Assembly (NCBI RefSeq): GCF_019890675.1
Contig: NZ_JAIOAA010000002.1
Location: forward strand, 620,001-684,000
Source: Micromonospora sp. PLK6-60
GTDB lineage: Bacteria > Actinomycetota > Actinomycetes > Mycobacteriales > Micromonosporaceae
DNA: 64,000 nucleotides
Direction of reading: 5' to 3'
Part shown: piece by piece, positions 25,856-37,300 of the stretch
Numbering within the stretch: position 1 is the first letter of the stretch
Layout of the letters: every line of letters starts with the position of its first letter
Program-made: the position numbers and the translations under genes
The notes under the pieces: generated by a model
Seen by the model: the letters and a program-made list of their open reading frames with translations, nothing else
Told to the model about the DNA's origin: nothing
The model's database searches: none

Positions 25856-27049
25856 ATGAAGCTCAGACGCTGGATCGCCACCGGCGCGGTCGCCGTCGCG
25901 ACCGTCGCCGCCCTCAACGTCGCGCCCGCCACGGCGGGCCGGCCGTACGACCCCACCACGCAGAGCCTGGGTGACCTGGCCCTGCGGCACGGCCTGTACC
26001 TGGGCACCGCCGTGGACATGGACGCCCTGAACGACGCCTCGGACCCGCGCTACCGCCAACTGGCCGCCACCGAGTTCTCCACCGTCACCGCGGAGAACGT
26101 GATGAAGTGGGAGAGCCTGGAGCCCACCCGGGGCCGCTACAACTGGGGGCCGGCCGACGAGTTCGTCGCCTTCGCCCGCAAGAACCACCAGCGGGTACGC
26201 GGGCACGTGCTGGTCTGGCAGAACCAGCTCCCCGGCTGGCTCACCAGCGGCGTGGCGGACGGCTCCATCAGCAAGGCGGAGCTGCGCCAGATCCTGCGCG
26301 ACCACATCACCCGGGTGGTCACCCGCTACCAGGGCCGCATCTGGCAGTGGGACGTGGTCAACGAGGCGGTCAGCGACCCGTGGGACACCCCGTCGACCCT
26401 GCACTACAAGGGCTTCTGGGCCCAGCACCTCGGGCCGGGCTACCTCGCCGACGCGTTCCGCTGGGCGCGCGCCGCCGACCCGAAGGCGCTGCTGTTCTAC
26501 AACGACTACAACATCGAGGCGTTCGGGTCCGGCAACCCGGCCGACGACAAGACCCAGTTCGTCTACGAGATGGCGCGTGACCTGCGCGCCCGGGGCGTGC
26601 CGATCGACGGCGTCGGCAGCCAGGGCCACCTGGGCACCCAGTACGGCAACTACAGCACCTTCCAGGTCGTCGACGCGCTCAAGAAGTTCGCCGGACTGGG
26701 GCTGGCGACCGCGTTCACCGAGGTCGACGTGCGCAGCCAGCTCACCGAGGCGGTGCGGGCGGGTGACTCCAACGAGATCAACCCGCGGCTCCAGGCGGCG
26801 GCGGCGAACTTCAGCGTCCTGCTGCGGGCCTGCCTGGCCGAGCGGCACTGCCTGTCGTTCACCCTCTGGGGCTTCACCGACCGGCACTCCTGGGTGCCGG
26901 ACTGGTTCGACAACCCGCCGGAGGGGATGGCCACCGTCTACGACGAGAACTACCGCCCCAAGCTGGCGTACCAGGAGCTGAAGGCCGACCTGATCTATTC
27001 CGGGCCGCCCTTCGTGCTGCCCCGCGTGCCGCAGCAGCCGCGCCGGTAA
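25856..27049 (+). CDS. Secreted GH10 endo-1,4-beta-xylanase
   Basis: This 397-residue protein has a signal peptide (residues 1 to about 26, ending NVAPATAG) and a single GH10 barrel. The acid/base Glu170 is in WDVVNEA and the nucleophile Glu289 in FTEVDV; VTAENVMKWESLEP and GHVLVWQNQLP line the cleft. ATG at 25856 is chosen for its GGAAGGA site and signal peptide over an earlier in-frame ATG. It cuts xylan outside the cell. Unlike the next gene it has no carbohydrate-binding module. Confidence 0.93.
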   Translation: MKLRRWIATGAVAVATVAALNVAPATAGRPYDPTTQSLGDLALRHGLYLGTAVDMDALNDASDPRYRQLAATEFSTVTAENVMKWESLEPTRGRYNWGPADEFVAFARKNHQRVRGHVLVWQNQLPGWLTSGVADGSISKAELRQILRDHITRVVTRYQGRIWQWDVVNEAVSDPWDTPSTLHYKGFWAQHLGPGYLADAFRWARAADPKALLFYNDYNIEAFGSGNPADDKTQFVYEMARDLRARGVPIDGVGSQGHLGTQYGNYSTFQVVDALKKFAGLGLATAFTEVDVRSQLTEAVRAGDSNEINPRLQAAAANFSVLLRACLAERHCLSFTLWGFTDRHSWVPDWFDNPPEGMATVYDENYRPKLAYQELKADLIYSGPPFVLPRVPQQPRR

Positions 27050-27141
27050 CGGCGCCCACCGCCGGTGGCGGCGGGACCGGTCCACCCTCCGGCCCCGCCG
27101 CCACCTCGTACCGACCCGTCGGCCGTTGTGCATCCCGCGGT

Positions 27142-27156
27142 GTTCCGGTAATTTCT
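27142..27156 (+). promoter_or_regulatory. Shared xylan-gene motif, copy 3
   Basis: GTTCCGGTAATTTCT is related to the motifs at 24074 and 25812 but lies 162 bases before the xylanase start, so a longer leader is implied. It is the weakest of the three matches. Confidence 0.35.
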
Positions 27157-27177
27157 CGATAGATTCGCTTCGATTGA

Positions 27178-28728
<1,551 letters not shown>

Positions 28729-28733
28729 ACGAC

Positions 28734-28770
28734 GGTGGCCCGGCGCGGGCACGTCCCGCGCCGGGCCACC
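28734..28770. terminator. Terminator hairpin after the CBM2 xylanase
   Basis: GGTGGCCCGGCGCGGG pairs perfectly with CCCGCGCCGGGCCACC around a 5-base loop, starting 5 bases after the stop codon. It is the first of three hairpins in the 313-base gap before the convergent esterase gene. Confidence 0.85.
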
Positions 28771-28827
28771 GGCCCCGTTCTCCAGCCCGACCAGCAGCTC
28801 GGCCGTTCCGCTCGCCGGGCTCCGCGC

Positions 28828-28864
28828 GGACGGCCCGGACTCGCGTCGCGAGTCCGGGCCGTCC
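28828..28864. terminator. Second hairpin in the xylanase/esterase gap
   Basis: GGACGGCCCGGACTCGCG and its complement CGCGAGTCCGGGCCGTCC form an 18-base perfect stem with a 1-base centre (28828-28864). It would work in both directions. Confidence 0.7.
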
Positions 28865-28977
28865 GTCGTCGGCGGGGTCAGCGCCCGTTCATCGTCTCCC
28901 CGCTCCACTCCGCACGCCGCCCCGGTGAAGACTCCCCGGCGGCTTCAGCTGCTCACCGGTGACCGGGTCGCGGCGCA

Positions 28978-29016
28978 CGCAGGCTCCGACCGGTGGCGTA
29001 CCGATCGGAGCCTGCG
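28978..29016. terminator. Third hairpin, downstream of the esterase gene
   Basis: CGCAGGCTCCGACCGGT and ACCGATCGGAGCCTGCG pair with one mismatch around a 5-base loop. It lies 26 bases beyond the minus-strand esterase stop and is its likely terminator. Confidence 0.7.
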
Positions 29017-29041
29017 CGCGTGCGGGGTCAGCGGGACGGCC

Positions 29042-30343
29042 TCACTGGGCCAGCAGCCACTGCAGGATCGTCTGGTCCTGGTAGGTGGGGGCGGCGGCCA
29101 GGTGCCGGTCCGGCTCATAGAAGGCCGAGTCGGCGTACTCGGTGTACTTGACCAGGGCGTTCGCCTGGGCGGGGGTCTTGCCGAGCGCGATGTAGGCGTT
29201 CCAGATCCGGTTGTAGGAGGCCTGGCCGGTGGTGACCACGTTGAGCAGGTGGTCACCGGTGCCGTGGGTGATCCAGACCGGCGTGCCCGAGGCGGCGATG
29301 GCGGTCGCCTGCTCGGCGCTCGCCCCGAAACCACCGGTGATCAGCATGCCGTCGAAGAGCCCGGGGTAGCTGGTCAGCGCGGCCCAGGCCAGCGTGGAGC
29401 CGTACGAGACGGTGGACCCGTAGATCCGGTCCTGGTCCACCGAGAACTCCCGGTTGAACGCGTTCAGCAGCTCGACCATGGCCGCCGCCTGGGCGGCCGG
29501 GGTGCCGACCCGCTGGTTCTGCACGGTCAGCACGATGACGTCCTCGTCGGTGCCGGTCCACTTCTCCTGGAGCCACGCGGTCGCCGGGATGTCCGCCGCG
29601 ACCTGGACCCCCTCGTTGGCGCCGTTGAAGCCCATGCCGTGCCCGGGCAGGATCACCACGACCGGGTACTTCCGGTTGGCGTCGTAGCCCTCGGGCAGGT
29701 GGTACGCGTAGGGGACCGCCGTGCCGGCGCTCGTGGTGAAGCGCTTGTAGACGAAGTCGTCGGCCAGCAGGTTGACCGCCGGCTTGCTGGCCCCGTACTC
29801 CTCGGTGGACGCCGCCGCGAGCCGCGGCCCGCGACCCTGGCCGTTGCCGGCCTGGGCGTAGACGTCGTCGCGCTGGACGACCCGCGTCTGCAGGTCGGGG
29901 TTGACCTGCACGTAGCTGCCGGTGGCCATGATGGTGTTGCCGCCGGGGTCGGTCGGGTCGAGCTCGATGATGACGTACTTGCCCGGGTCGGACTGCTTGT
30001 CGGCGTCCAGCGCCGGCGATTCGTTGGTGTAGACCGCGGTGATGGTGCGGTCGCCCCGCTTCGTCGGGTCGGTGAGGTCCGCGACGGGGTTGAAACGGAA
30101 GTTGTAGAGGCTGTCCGACACGGTGAAGGTGTCGGTGTCCAGCGTCCGTGGGTTCACCACGGACGAGTACTCGACCGCGACGGCCGTGACCTTCTGCCCG
30201 AAGGCCAGGATCTGCGTGATCGGGACGACGTTCTGAACTCCGTCGCCGCCTTGACCGGGTGGTGCTGCGGCGGCGGCGCTCGGGGCGATCGCGACCGCAC
30301 CGAGAACGACGGCCGCCGTGGCCAGGGTAGTTCGCTTCGACAC
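29042..30343 (-). CDS. Secreted alpha/beta-hydrolase esterase with N-terminal Ig-like domain
   Basis: This 433-residue protein starts at GTG 30343 (GGAGGG 8 bases before). It has a signal peptide (about 1-28, ending SAAAAA), an Ig-like N-domain (about 40-190, as in EstA-type esterases) and an alpha/beta hydrolase domain from about residue 200. KYPVVVILPGHG and VIVLTVQNQR precede the nucleophile elbow GSTVSYGS. The elbow reads T-V-S-Y-G instead of G-x-S-x-G. ITHGTGDHLL holds the expected Asp and DRHLAA a late His. Its xylan neighbours suggest a feruloyl or acetyl-xylan esterase role, but no family-specific proof is visible. Confidence 0.8.
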   Translation of the reverse strand: MSKRTTLATAAVVLGAVAIAPSAAAAAPPGQGGDGVQNVVPITQILAFGQKVTAVAVEYSSVVNPRTLDTDTFTVSDSLYNFRFNPVADLTDPTKRGDRTITAVYTNESPALDADKQSDPGKYVIIELDPTDPGGNTIMATGSYVQVNPDLQTRVVQRDDVYAQAGNGQGRGPRLAAASTEEYGASKPAVNLLADDFVYKRFTTSAGTAVPYAYHLPEGYDANRKYPVVVILPGHGMGFNGANEGVQVAADIPATAWLQEKWTGTDEDVIVLTVQNQRVGTPAAQAAAMVELLNAFNREFSVDQDRIYGSTVSYGSTLAWAALTSYPGLFDGMLITGGFGASAEQATAIAASGTPVWITHGTGDHLLNVVTTGQASYNRIWNAYIALGKTPAQANALVKYTEYADSAFYEPDRHLAAAPTYQDQTILQWLLAQ

Positions 30344-30549
30344 TGGTTTGTCCCTCCGATCGGTGCGTACTGCTTCAGCAGGGGGCACCCTGGCTGGGAC
30401 GGTACGCAACACTCCGGAAACAATCAATAGACGAAAACAAGCCATTCCTCGGCTATCTTTATGACCAACCTGGCGTAATGGTGGCTCCCCATCGGACTGA
30501 TGATCGCCCAGGGAAAACGAGCCCGACGCGACCCGAGGAGGTAGCGTGA

Positions 30550-30560
30550 TTTTGGCAAAA
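30550..30560. promoter_or_regulatory. Palindrome upstream of the ROK gene
   Basis: TTTTGGCAAAA is a perfect 11-base palindrome 13 bases before the ROK ATG, in an AT-rich gap shared with the divergent esterase gene. It is a candidate autoregulatory operator. TATAAA follows at 30565-30570. Confidence 0.45.
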
Positions 30561-30572
30561 CGGCTATAAATC

Positions 30573-31760
30573 ATGGCTGTGTCCACGACCATCGACGCCG
30601 ACCTCGATCGCGGCCTGACCGGCACCGAGCGCGCCCTGCTGCGGGCGCTGTCCGACGGGCGGCGCCGCACCGTCGCCGAGCTGTGCGCCGAACTCGCCGT
30701 GGCGCGCAGCAGCGTCGTACACGCGCTCGGCCGCCTCCGGACGGCGGGCGTCGTCGTGGAACATCCGTCCCGGCCCACCGCCCGGGGACGGCCGGCCCGC
30801 GGTTGGTCCCTCGCCGCGTCGCCCGGACTGCTCGCCGTCGTCGTGGCCGCCGCACACGGCTTCCTCGCCGGCGTGGTGCGCCCGGACGGCGAGGTGCTCG
30901 CGGCGGTGCACGGCACGGCGGACGTCACCACCCCCGCCGGCGCCCTGGAGTCGCTCGGCCAGGCCCTCGCCGAGGCCGGGGTGACCCGCGCCGACGTCGC
31001 GCTCGCCGTGCTCGGCCTGCCCGGCCCCTCCCTGTTCACCCGGTCGCCCGGCGCCGAGCCGCCCGGCGGGTCACACCTGCGGCGGTTCCGGGACTGGGCC
31101 GGGCGCTCCGCCCCGGACGTGATCGGCGAGTTCCTGGACTGCCCCGTCTTCTGCGAGAACGACGCCAACCTGGCCGCGCTCGGCGAGGCGGTCTACGGGG
31201 GCGGAGCCGGCGCGCAGACCATGCTGCACGTCTCCCTCACCCACGGGACCGGCGCCGGCCTGGTCATCGGTGGCCGGCTCCACCGGGGTGGCTCGCGGCT
31301 GGCCGGCGAGGTCGGGCACCTGCACGTGGACGACGGCGGGCAGCTCTGCGAGTGCGGCGCGCGTGGCTGCTTCTGGCAGACCACCAGCATCCCGGCGCTG
31401 CTCAGCGAACTGGCCGTGGCGCACGGCAGGAGCTTCACGGTGAGCGACCTCGACGCGGCGGCCGACTCCGGCGAGCTGGAGATCATGCGGGCCCTGCGCG
31501 GGTTCGGTCGCTCCCTCGGCCGCCGGGTCGCCGACTTCGTCGTCTTCGTCGACCCCGAGGCGATCATCGTGGACTCCACCCTCGGCGCCGCGTCCCACGT
31601 GATCGCGGACGGGATCCGGGAGGCGGTCGCCCAGTACACCCCGCCGCAGATGGCGGCGTCGGTCCGCATCTCGTCCGGCTCGCTCGGCGCGTCGGCGCAC
31701 CTCAAGGGTGCGGCGGCCCTCGTCCGCACCGAACACCTCCTCGACGTCTCCGCGGTGTAA
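30573..31760 (+). CDS. ROK-family transcriptional regulator
   Basis: This 395-residue protein has an N-terminal winged helix (about residues 17-62, RTVAELCAELAVARSSVVHALGRL) and a ROK sugar-kinase-like domain. The latter contains FCENDANLAALGE, THGTGAGLVIGG, GEVGHLHV and the zinc motif CECGARGC. ROK repressors of this type (XylR/NagC-like) sense sugars. It is divergent from the secreted esterase and next to the xylan genes, so a xylan-derived sugar is a reasonable guess. Its TAA stop is inside a 68-base perfect palindrome. Confidence 0.88.
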   Translation: MAVSTTIDADLDRGLTGTERALLRALSDGRRRTVAELCAELAVARSSVVHALGRLRTAGVVVEHPSRPTARGRPARGWSLAASPGLLAVVVAAAHGFLAGVVRPDGEVLAAVHGTADVTTPAGALESLGQALAEAGVTRADVALAVLGLPGPSLFTRSPGAEPPGGSHLRRFRDWAGRSAPDVIGEFLDCPVFCENDANLAALGEAVYGGGAGAQTMLHVSLTHGTGAGLVIGGRLHRGGSRLAGEVGHLHVDDGGQLCECGARGCFWQTTSIPALLSELAVAHGRSFTVSDLDAAADSGELEIMRALRGFGRSLGRRVADFVVFVDPEAIIVDSTLGAASHVIADGIREAVAQYTPPQMAASVRISSGSLGASAHLKGAAALVRTEHLLDVSAV

Positions 31761-31817
31761 GGAGGGGCCCCTTATTAACAGACGTCTGTTAATAAGGGGC
31801 CCCTCCTTACACCGCGG
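31750..31817. terminator. 68-base perfect palindrome overlapping the ROK stop codon
   Basis: The 34-base arms (31750-31783 and 31784-31817) are exact complements with no spacer, centred on GACGTC. Key blocks are CCGCGGTGTAAGGAGGGGCC and TTATTAACAGAC. The palindrome includes the last three codons and the TAA of the ROK gene, and its mirror copy carries the same GGTGTAAGG. It is likely a terminator and resembles the GGGGCCCC hairpin at 63049-63087. Confidence 0.85.
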
Positions 31818-31983
31818 CGCTGGCGGCGCTGACCGGCGCCCGGCCCGCGACCGTGGGGGCTTGCCGCGCCGAGCGGGCGCAACCACAGTGGTAGGCGCAT
31901 CGGCAACTCCGGCATGACGACCGGCGACCACCCCCGTACATAGGCTGCCGCCGTACCCAGTCACGGGAGCCAAGGAGCCATCG

Positions 31984-32340
31984 ATGTACGTCCGTCACCT
32001 GACCGCCGTCACCACCACCGCCGCCGCCTACACGATGACCGCCGGCCGGGCCGGGGCCAGTTTCGCCGCCCTGCTGGGGCTGGCCGGGGTGGTCGTCGGC
32101 GGGCTGGCCCTGGCCCGCCCCGCCGGCCGGCTCGGCATCGGCTCGGGGCGGCTGGGCGCCGGCGTGGCCCTGGCGGCGGGGCTGATCGGGATGGCCCTCG
32201 GCGGGCTGGTGGTGGCCACCTCCGACGGCGGCATCGGCACCGGCAACGGGCGCGCCGGGGCGTACGTGGCGCTGGCGGTCGGGCTGATCGCCGTCGTGCT
32301 CGGCGGGCTGGCGCTGGCCCGCGCCCGCCGCACCGCCTGA
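31984..32340 (+). CDS. Small glycine-rich membrane protein (DUF6223-like)
   Basis: This 118-residue protein has three hydrophobic segments rich in Gly and Ala (about residues 26-46, 58-78 and 92-112). They contain repeated GLAGVVVGGLALAR / GLIGMALGGLVVA / GLIAVVLGGLALAR units, suggesting internal duplication of a glycine-zipper hairpin. AAGGAG lies upstream of the ATG. It resembles small actinobacterial DUF6223 proteins; no function is known to me. Confidence 0.65.
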   Translation: MYVRHLTAVTTTAAAYTMTAGRAGASFAALLGLAGVVVGGLALARPAGRLGIGSGRLGAGVALAAGLIGMALGGLVVATSDGGIGTGNGRAGAYVALAVGLIAVVLGGLALARARRTA

Positions 32341-32383
32341 CCGCTCGGCCGGGCCGGGAGCTGGACGGGGCCCGCCGCAGCGC

Positions 32384-33046
32384 TCAGCCGCGGGTGACCC
32401 AGCCGGGCACGGTCAGGCCCGACTCGTAGGCCAGGATCACCAGCTGGGCGCGGTCCCGGACCTGGGCCTTGGTCATGATCCGGCTGACGTGCGTCTTCGC
32501 CGTGGCCGGGCTCAGCACCAGGCGCGCCGCGATCTCGTCGTTGGACAGCCCGGCGGCGACCAGGGCCATCACCTCACGCTCCCGCTCGGTGAGCGCGCGC
32601 AGCCGGGGTCCCGGGTCCGGCTGCGCGCCCCGGGCGCTGAACTCGGCGATCAGCCGGCGGGTGATCGACGGTGCGATCAGCGCGTCTCCGCGCGCCACCA
32701 CCCGCACCCCGTGGATCAACTCCGCCGGCTCGGTGTCCTTCACCAGGAACCCGCTCGCCCCCGCCCGCAGCGCGCCGTAGACGTAGTCGTCCAGGTCGAA
32801 CGTGGTCAGGATGATCACCCGGACCGCGCCGCTCGTGGTGATCTCCCGGGTGGCGGCCAGGCCGTCCATCCCGGGCATCCGGATGTCCATCAGTACGACG
32901 TCCGGCCGCAGCCGTCGGGCCAGCCGCACCGCCTCGGCGCCGTCGGCGGCCTCGCCGACCACCTCGATGCCGTCCTCACCGGTCAGGATGGACCGGAACC
33001 CGGCGCGTACCAGGGTCTGGTCGTCGGCGAGCACCACCCGGATCAC
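32384..33046 (-). CDS. NarL-type response regulator
   Basis: This 220-residue regulator has a receiver domain (IRVVLADDQTLVRAGF, phospho-acceptor Asp54 in LMDIRMPG, Lys in FLVKD). A LuxR-type helix-turn-helix follows (LTEREREVMALVAAGLSNDEIAARL, about residues 150-175). The GTG start overlaps the kinase stop by 4 bases, so it is the cognate partner of that kinase. Targets are not evident. Confidence 0.94.
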   Translation of the reverse strand: MIRVVLADDQTLVRAGFRSILTGEDGIEVVGEAADGAEAVRLARRLRPDVVLMDIRMPGMDGLAATREITTSGAVRVIILTTFDLDDYVYGALRAGASGFLVKDTEPAELIHGVRVVARGDALIAPSITRRLIAEFSARGAQPDPGPRLRALTEREREVMALVAAGLSNDEIAARLVLSPATAKTHVSRIMTKAQVRDRAQLVILAYESGLTVPGWVTRG

Positions 33047-34224
33047 GCGGCGCCCCCCGAGTGGACTGCCGCCGCCCCGGCCGGCAGCGGTGCGGGCCGC
33101 AGCGGCAGGCGGGCGCGGACCCGGAAGCCACCGTCGGGCCCGGGGCCGGTCGCCAGCGAACCGCCCAGCGCCCGGGCCCGCTCGTCCATGCCGCGGATGC
33201 CGTTGCCGGCCGGGCCCGGGACGCCGCTGCCGTCGTCCTCGACCTCGACCAGCACGTCGTCGCCGTCCGGCCGGATCCGGATCACCGCGCTGCCCGCGCC
33301 GGCGTGTCGGGTCACGTTGGTCAGCGCCTCCTGCACGATCCGGTACGCCGCCAGGTCGACCTGCGGCGGCAGCGGACTGGTCTCGACCAGCTCGGTGCGG
33401 ATCGCCAGCCCGGACCGCCCGGCCGTGGCGACCAGCTCGTAGAGGTGACTCAGCCCGGTGGTGGGGGTGGCCGGCACGTCCTCCTGCCGCAGCGCGTCCA
33501 GCGTCGCCCGCAACTCGTGCAGCGTCTCCTTGCTGGCCTGTTTGATCGCCGCCAGCGCCTGCTCGGACCGGGCCGGGTCCGGGCGGTGCAGCGCGGCGCT
33601 GGCCTGCACGTTGATCAGCGAGAGGTGGTGGCCGAGCACGTCGTGCAGGTCGCGGGCGATGCGCAACCGCTCCTCGGTGGCCCGGTGCCGGGCCTCCTCC
33701 CGCGCCCGCTGCTCCGCCGCGAGCGTGCCGGCCCGCACCTCGGCGAGGTAGGCCCGGCGGTTGCGGGTCACCCCGGCGATGACGGCGACGAGCCAGCCGG
33801 CGTGCAGCAGCGTCGCCCCGTTGCCGGTCTCCCCGCTCGGGTCGAAGCCGTCCGCCGCCGCGAAGGCGACCACCGACGCGAGCCCGAGCCCGACGGCGAC
33901 CGCGAGGTGTCCCTCGTCGACGACGGTGTAGAGCGCCACGACGAACACCAGCATGACCGGCCCCGGCCGGTGCAGCAGCGCGCCGTACGCGCCGACCGCC
34001 GCCAGCGCCACCAGCCCGACCGCCACCGGATGGCGGCGGCGCAGCACGAGCGCGCCCGCGGCGGCCAGCACGACCAGCAGCGCCACCCGATCGGCGGCGG
34101 TGTCGACGCCGTGCGACTGCACCACCAGCCCGACGACGGCGACCAGGCCGACCACCAGCGCCAACGCGGCGTTCGCGGCCGGACCGTGCCATCGCGAGCG
34201 TGCCATGGCTCGAAGCGTACTCAT
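33043..34224 (-). CDS. Sensor histidine kinase (HisKA_3 type)
   Basis: This kinase of about 393 residues has four to five hydrophobic segments in the first 140 residues. The HisKA_3 box RIARDLHDVLGHHLS contains phospho-acceptor His194, and an HATPase domain ends in GNGIRGMDERARALGG. It lacks a large sensor domain, so it may sense the membrane. ATG 34224 or ATG 34206 could be the start. It is divergent from the subtilase gene at 34327, with 102 bases between. Confidence 0.9.
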   Translation of the reverse strand: MSTLRAMARSRWHGPAANAALALVVGLVAVVGLVVQSHGVDTAADRVALLVVLAAAGALVLRRRHPVAVGLVALAAVGAYGALLHRPGPVMLVFVVALYTVVDEGHLAVAVGLGLASVVAFAAADGFDPSGETGNGATLLHAGWLVAVIAGVTRNRRAYLAEVRAGTLAAEQRAREEARHRATEERLRIARDLHDVLGHHLSLINVQASAALHRPDPARSEQALAAIKQASKETLHELRATLDALRQEDVPATPTTGLSHLYELVATAGRSGLAIRTELVETSPLPPQVDLAAYRIVQEALTNVTRHAGAGSAVIRIRPDGDDVLVEVEDDGSGVPGPAGNGIRGMDERARALGGSLATGPGPDGGFRVRARLPLRPAPLPAGAAAVHSGGAA

Positions 34225-34326
34225 CGGCGGGGCGAGATCGGTGCCCCCACAGGGGCAACCCGTCGACTGGACGAAGCGTTGTACAGATGTAGGCCGATGT
34301 GACCGCGCTAACGGACGGGGAGGCAC

Positions 34327-37300
34327 ATGCGAATCAGCAGGAGCAGCAGGGCGCTGGTGGCCGGAGGGTTAGCCGCCGTGCTGGTGGTGGGCGTACCCAC
34401 CTCGGCCGGCGCCGCCGGGACGGCCGCGCCGGCCGCGCCGGACGCGGCCCGGCCGGCGCCCGCGACCGCCGAGGCCCGGACGGTCACGCTGATCACCGGT
34501 GACCGGGTGACCGTGCTCGGTGGGGACCGGGTCAGCATTCCGCCGCGCAAGGGCGTCACGTTCCACCGCTATCGCGCCGACGGGCACCACTACGTCATCC
34601 CGTCCGACGCGGTCCCGCTGCTGCGGGCCGACCGCCTGGACCGGCGCCTGTTCGACCTGACCGAACTGCTCGCGGCGCAGGCCGCACGCCCGTCGTCGCT
34701 GAGCCTGGTCGTCTCCGACGCCACCGCCGCGCCCGGCCTGTCGGCGCAGCGCCGGCTGCCCGCCGTACGGGGATTCAGCGCCGAGACGCCGACCGAGTCG
34801 CTCGCCGCCCGCTGGCCGGCGACCCGCGCCAAGCTCACCACCGGCAAGATCTGGCTCGACGCCGTCCGGCGGCCCACGCTGGACCAGAGCGTCCCGCTGA
34901 TCGGCGCGCCCGCCGCCTGGTCCGCCGGCTTCGACGGCACCGGCACCCGGGTCGCGGTGCTCGACACCGGCATCGACTCGGCCCACCCGGACCTGGCGGG
35001 CAAGGTTTCCGCCCGGCAGAACTTCACCGAGGGCACCGAGGACGACCGCGACATGGTCGGCCACGGCACCCACGTCGCGTCCACCATCGCCGGCAGCGGC
35101 GCCGGCTCCGGCGGGAAGTACCGGGGCGTCGCGCCCGGCGCGTCCCTGCTCGACGGCAAGGTCTGCGTCGAGTTCGGCTGCCTGGAGTCGTGGATCGTGG
35201 CCGGCATGCAGTGGGCCGCCGAGTCGGGGGCGGACGTGGTCAACATGAGCCTCGGCGGGCAGAACACCGCCGAGGTCGACCCGCTGGAGCAGGCCGTCAA
35301 CAGCCTGACCGCCGCGCACGGCACGCTGTTCGTCATCGCCGCCGGCAACGACGGCGCGGACGAGTCCGTCGGCTCACCGGCGACCGCCGAGGCGGCGCTG
35401 GCCGTGGCGGCCTCCACCAAGAGCGACGAACTGGCCGACTTCTCCAGCCGGGGCCCGAGCGCCGACGGCGGGGCGGTGAAGCCTGAGATCGCCGCGCCCG
35501 GCGTCGACATCGTGGCGGCGCGCAGCAAGGACGGCTTCCTCGGCGAACCGGGTCAGCTCTACATGCCGTTGGACGGCACGTCGATGGCCACCCCGCACGT
35601 CGCCGGCGCCGCCGCGCTGCTGAGCCAGGTGCACCCGGGGTGGACGCCGGCACAGCTCAAGGCGACCCTGATGGCCTCGGCCAAGCCGGCGGCCGGGGTC
35701 GGGGTGTTCGCGCAGGGCGCCGGTCGGGTCGACGTGGCCCGGGCGATCACCCAGCAGGTCAGCACCACACCGGCCGCCGTGACGTTCGGCGTGCAGGAGT
35801 GGCCGCACGACGACGACGAGGTGCGCAGCAGCGTCGTGACGTACCACAACGGCGGCAGCGCCGCGGTCACCCTGAAGCTCACGCTGACCACCGACGCGCC
35901 AGCCGGGATCTTCTCGCTCAGCGCCGACACGGTGACCGTGCCGGCCGGCGGGCAGGCGACGGTGACGCTGCGCGCCGACACCCGCCAGGGTGGCGCCGTG
36001 ACCGGCGGCCTGGGCGGCCAGCTCACCGCGACCGCCGCCGGCGTCTCGGTGCGCACGCCGTTCGGCGTGGTCCGCGAGGAACTCCGGCACCCGGTGACGG
36101 TCACCGCTACCGAGCGCGACGGCGACCCGGCCGAGGAAGCCCTCACGGTGATCCTGAACAAGAGCAACTTCCGGGAGTACGTGGTCTTCGGCGCGCGCAA
36201 CGACCTGCGCCTGCCGCCGGGGGAGTACTTCGCGTTCAGCTGGATCGACGAGGAGCACGGCACCGGCTACCGCAGCTCGCAGCTGGTGTTCCCGAAGCTG
36301 TCGATCGGCGGGCCGCGGACCATGTCGATGGACGCCCGGGTCGCCCGCGGCTTCGACGTCACGATTCCCGCCCGGGACGCATCGTCGCTGGGCGCGTCGT
36401 ACACGGCGTCCTACGTCGAGGGTGACGATTTCGGCGTCGGCGTGGGCCTCGGCGGCGACGACTTCGCCTCGATCTTCACCGGGCTGGTCGGCCCACGGCC
36501 GGCGAAGGGGCTGAGCGCGCTGGTTTCCGGCACCTACGCCAAGCTCGACGGGCAGGGCGACCCGACGCGCACACCGTACGCCTACAACGTCGGCTGGTAC
36601 ACCGCGAACGGCCTGCTCGGTGGGCTGGTCAAGCACCTGCGAGCCCGCGACTTCGCCACCGTACGGGCCTCGCACGCGGTGGTGGAAGCCGGCACCGACG
36701 GGGTGAAGCTGTCCTTCCTCGCGCCGCCGGGCGCCAGCGGCGGGTCCGCCGTCGGGTGGCAGACCCCGCTGCCGTTCACCCGGACCGAGTACTACGCCGG
36801 CAACGCGCCGTGGCAGAACGAGTTCCTGGCGGTGCGGCCGGCCGTCGGCGACGAGTGGCCGGAGATCCTCACCGACCACGGCGGGGCGGTCACCAGCTAC
36901 CGGGCCGGGCGCACCTACCGGGAGACGTGGAACAAGGGTGTGTTCGGCCCGAGCGTCGCGCCGTTCTTCGCCGGCGACGTGCCGGCGTTGCGGGAGGGCG
37001 ACTTCATGGCCGTCTGGCCGGGGGTGCTCGGCGACGGCCAGGGCCGGGCCGGCTTCGGCACGATCACCTCCGGGCACGGCGCGCTCTACCGCAACGGCAA
37101 GCTCCTCGCCGAGTCCACCCAGAGCCCGTCGGTGTACGCCGAGGACGTCGACCCGGCCGCGGCGACGTTCCGCTACGAGGGCAACCTGGAGCGGGACGCC
37201 CGCCTCACCACCAAGCTGTCGGTGAAGTGGACGTTCCGGTCGGCGCACACCAGGAAGCTGACGGCGCTGCCGTTGACCGCGGTCAGCTTCGCCCCGCCGC

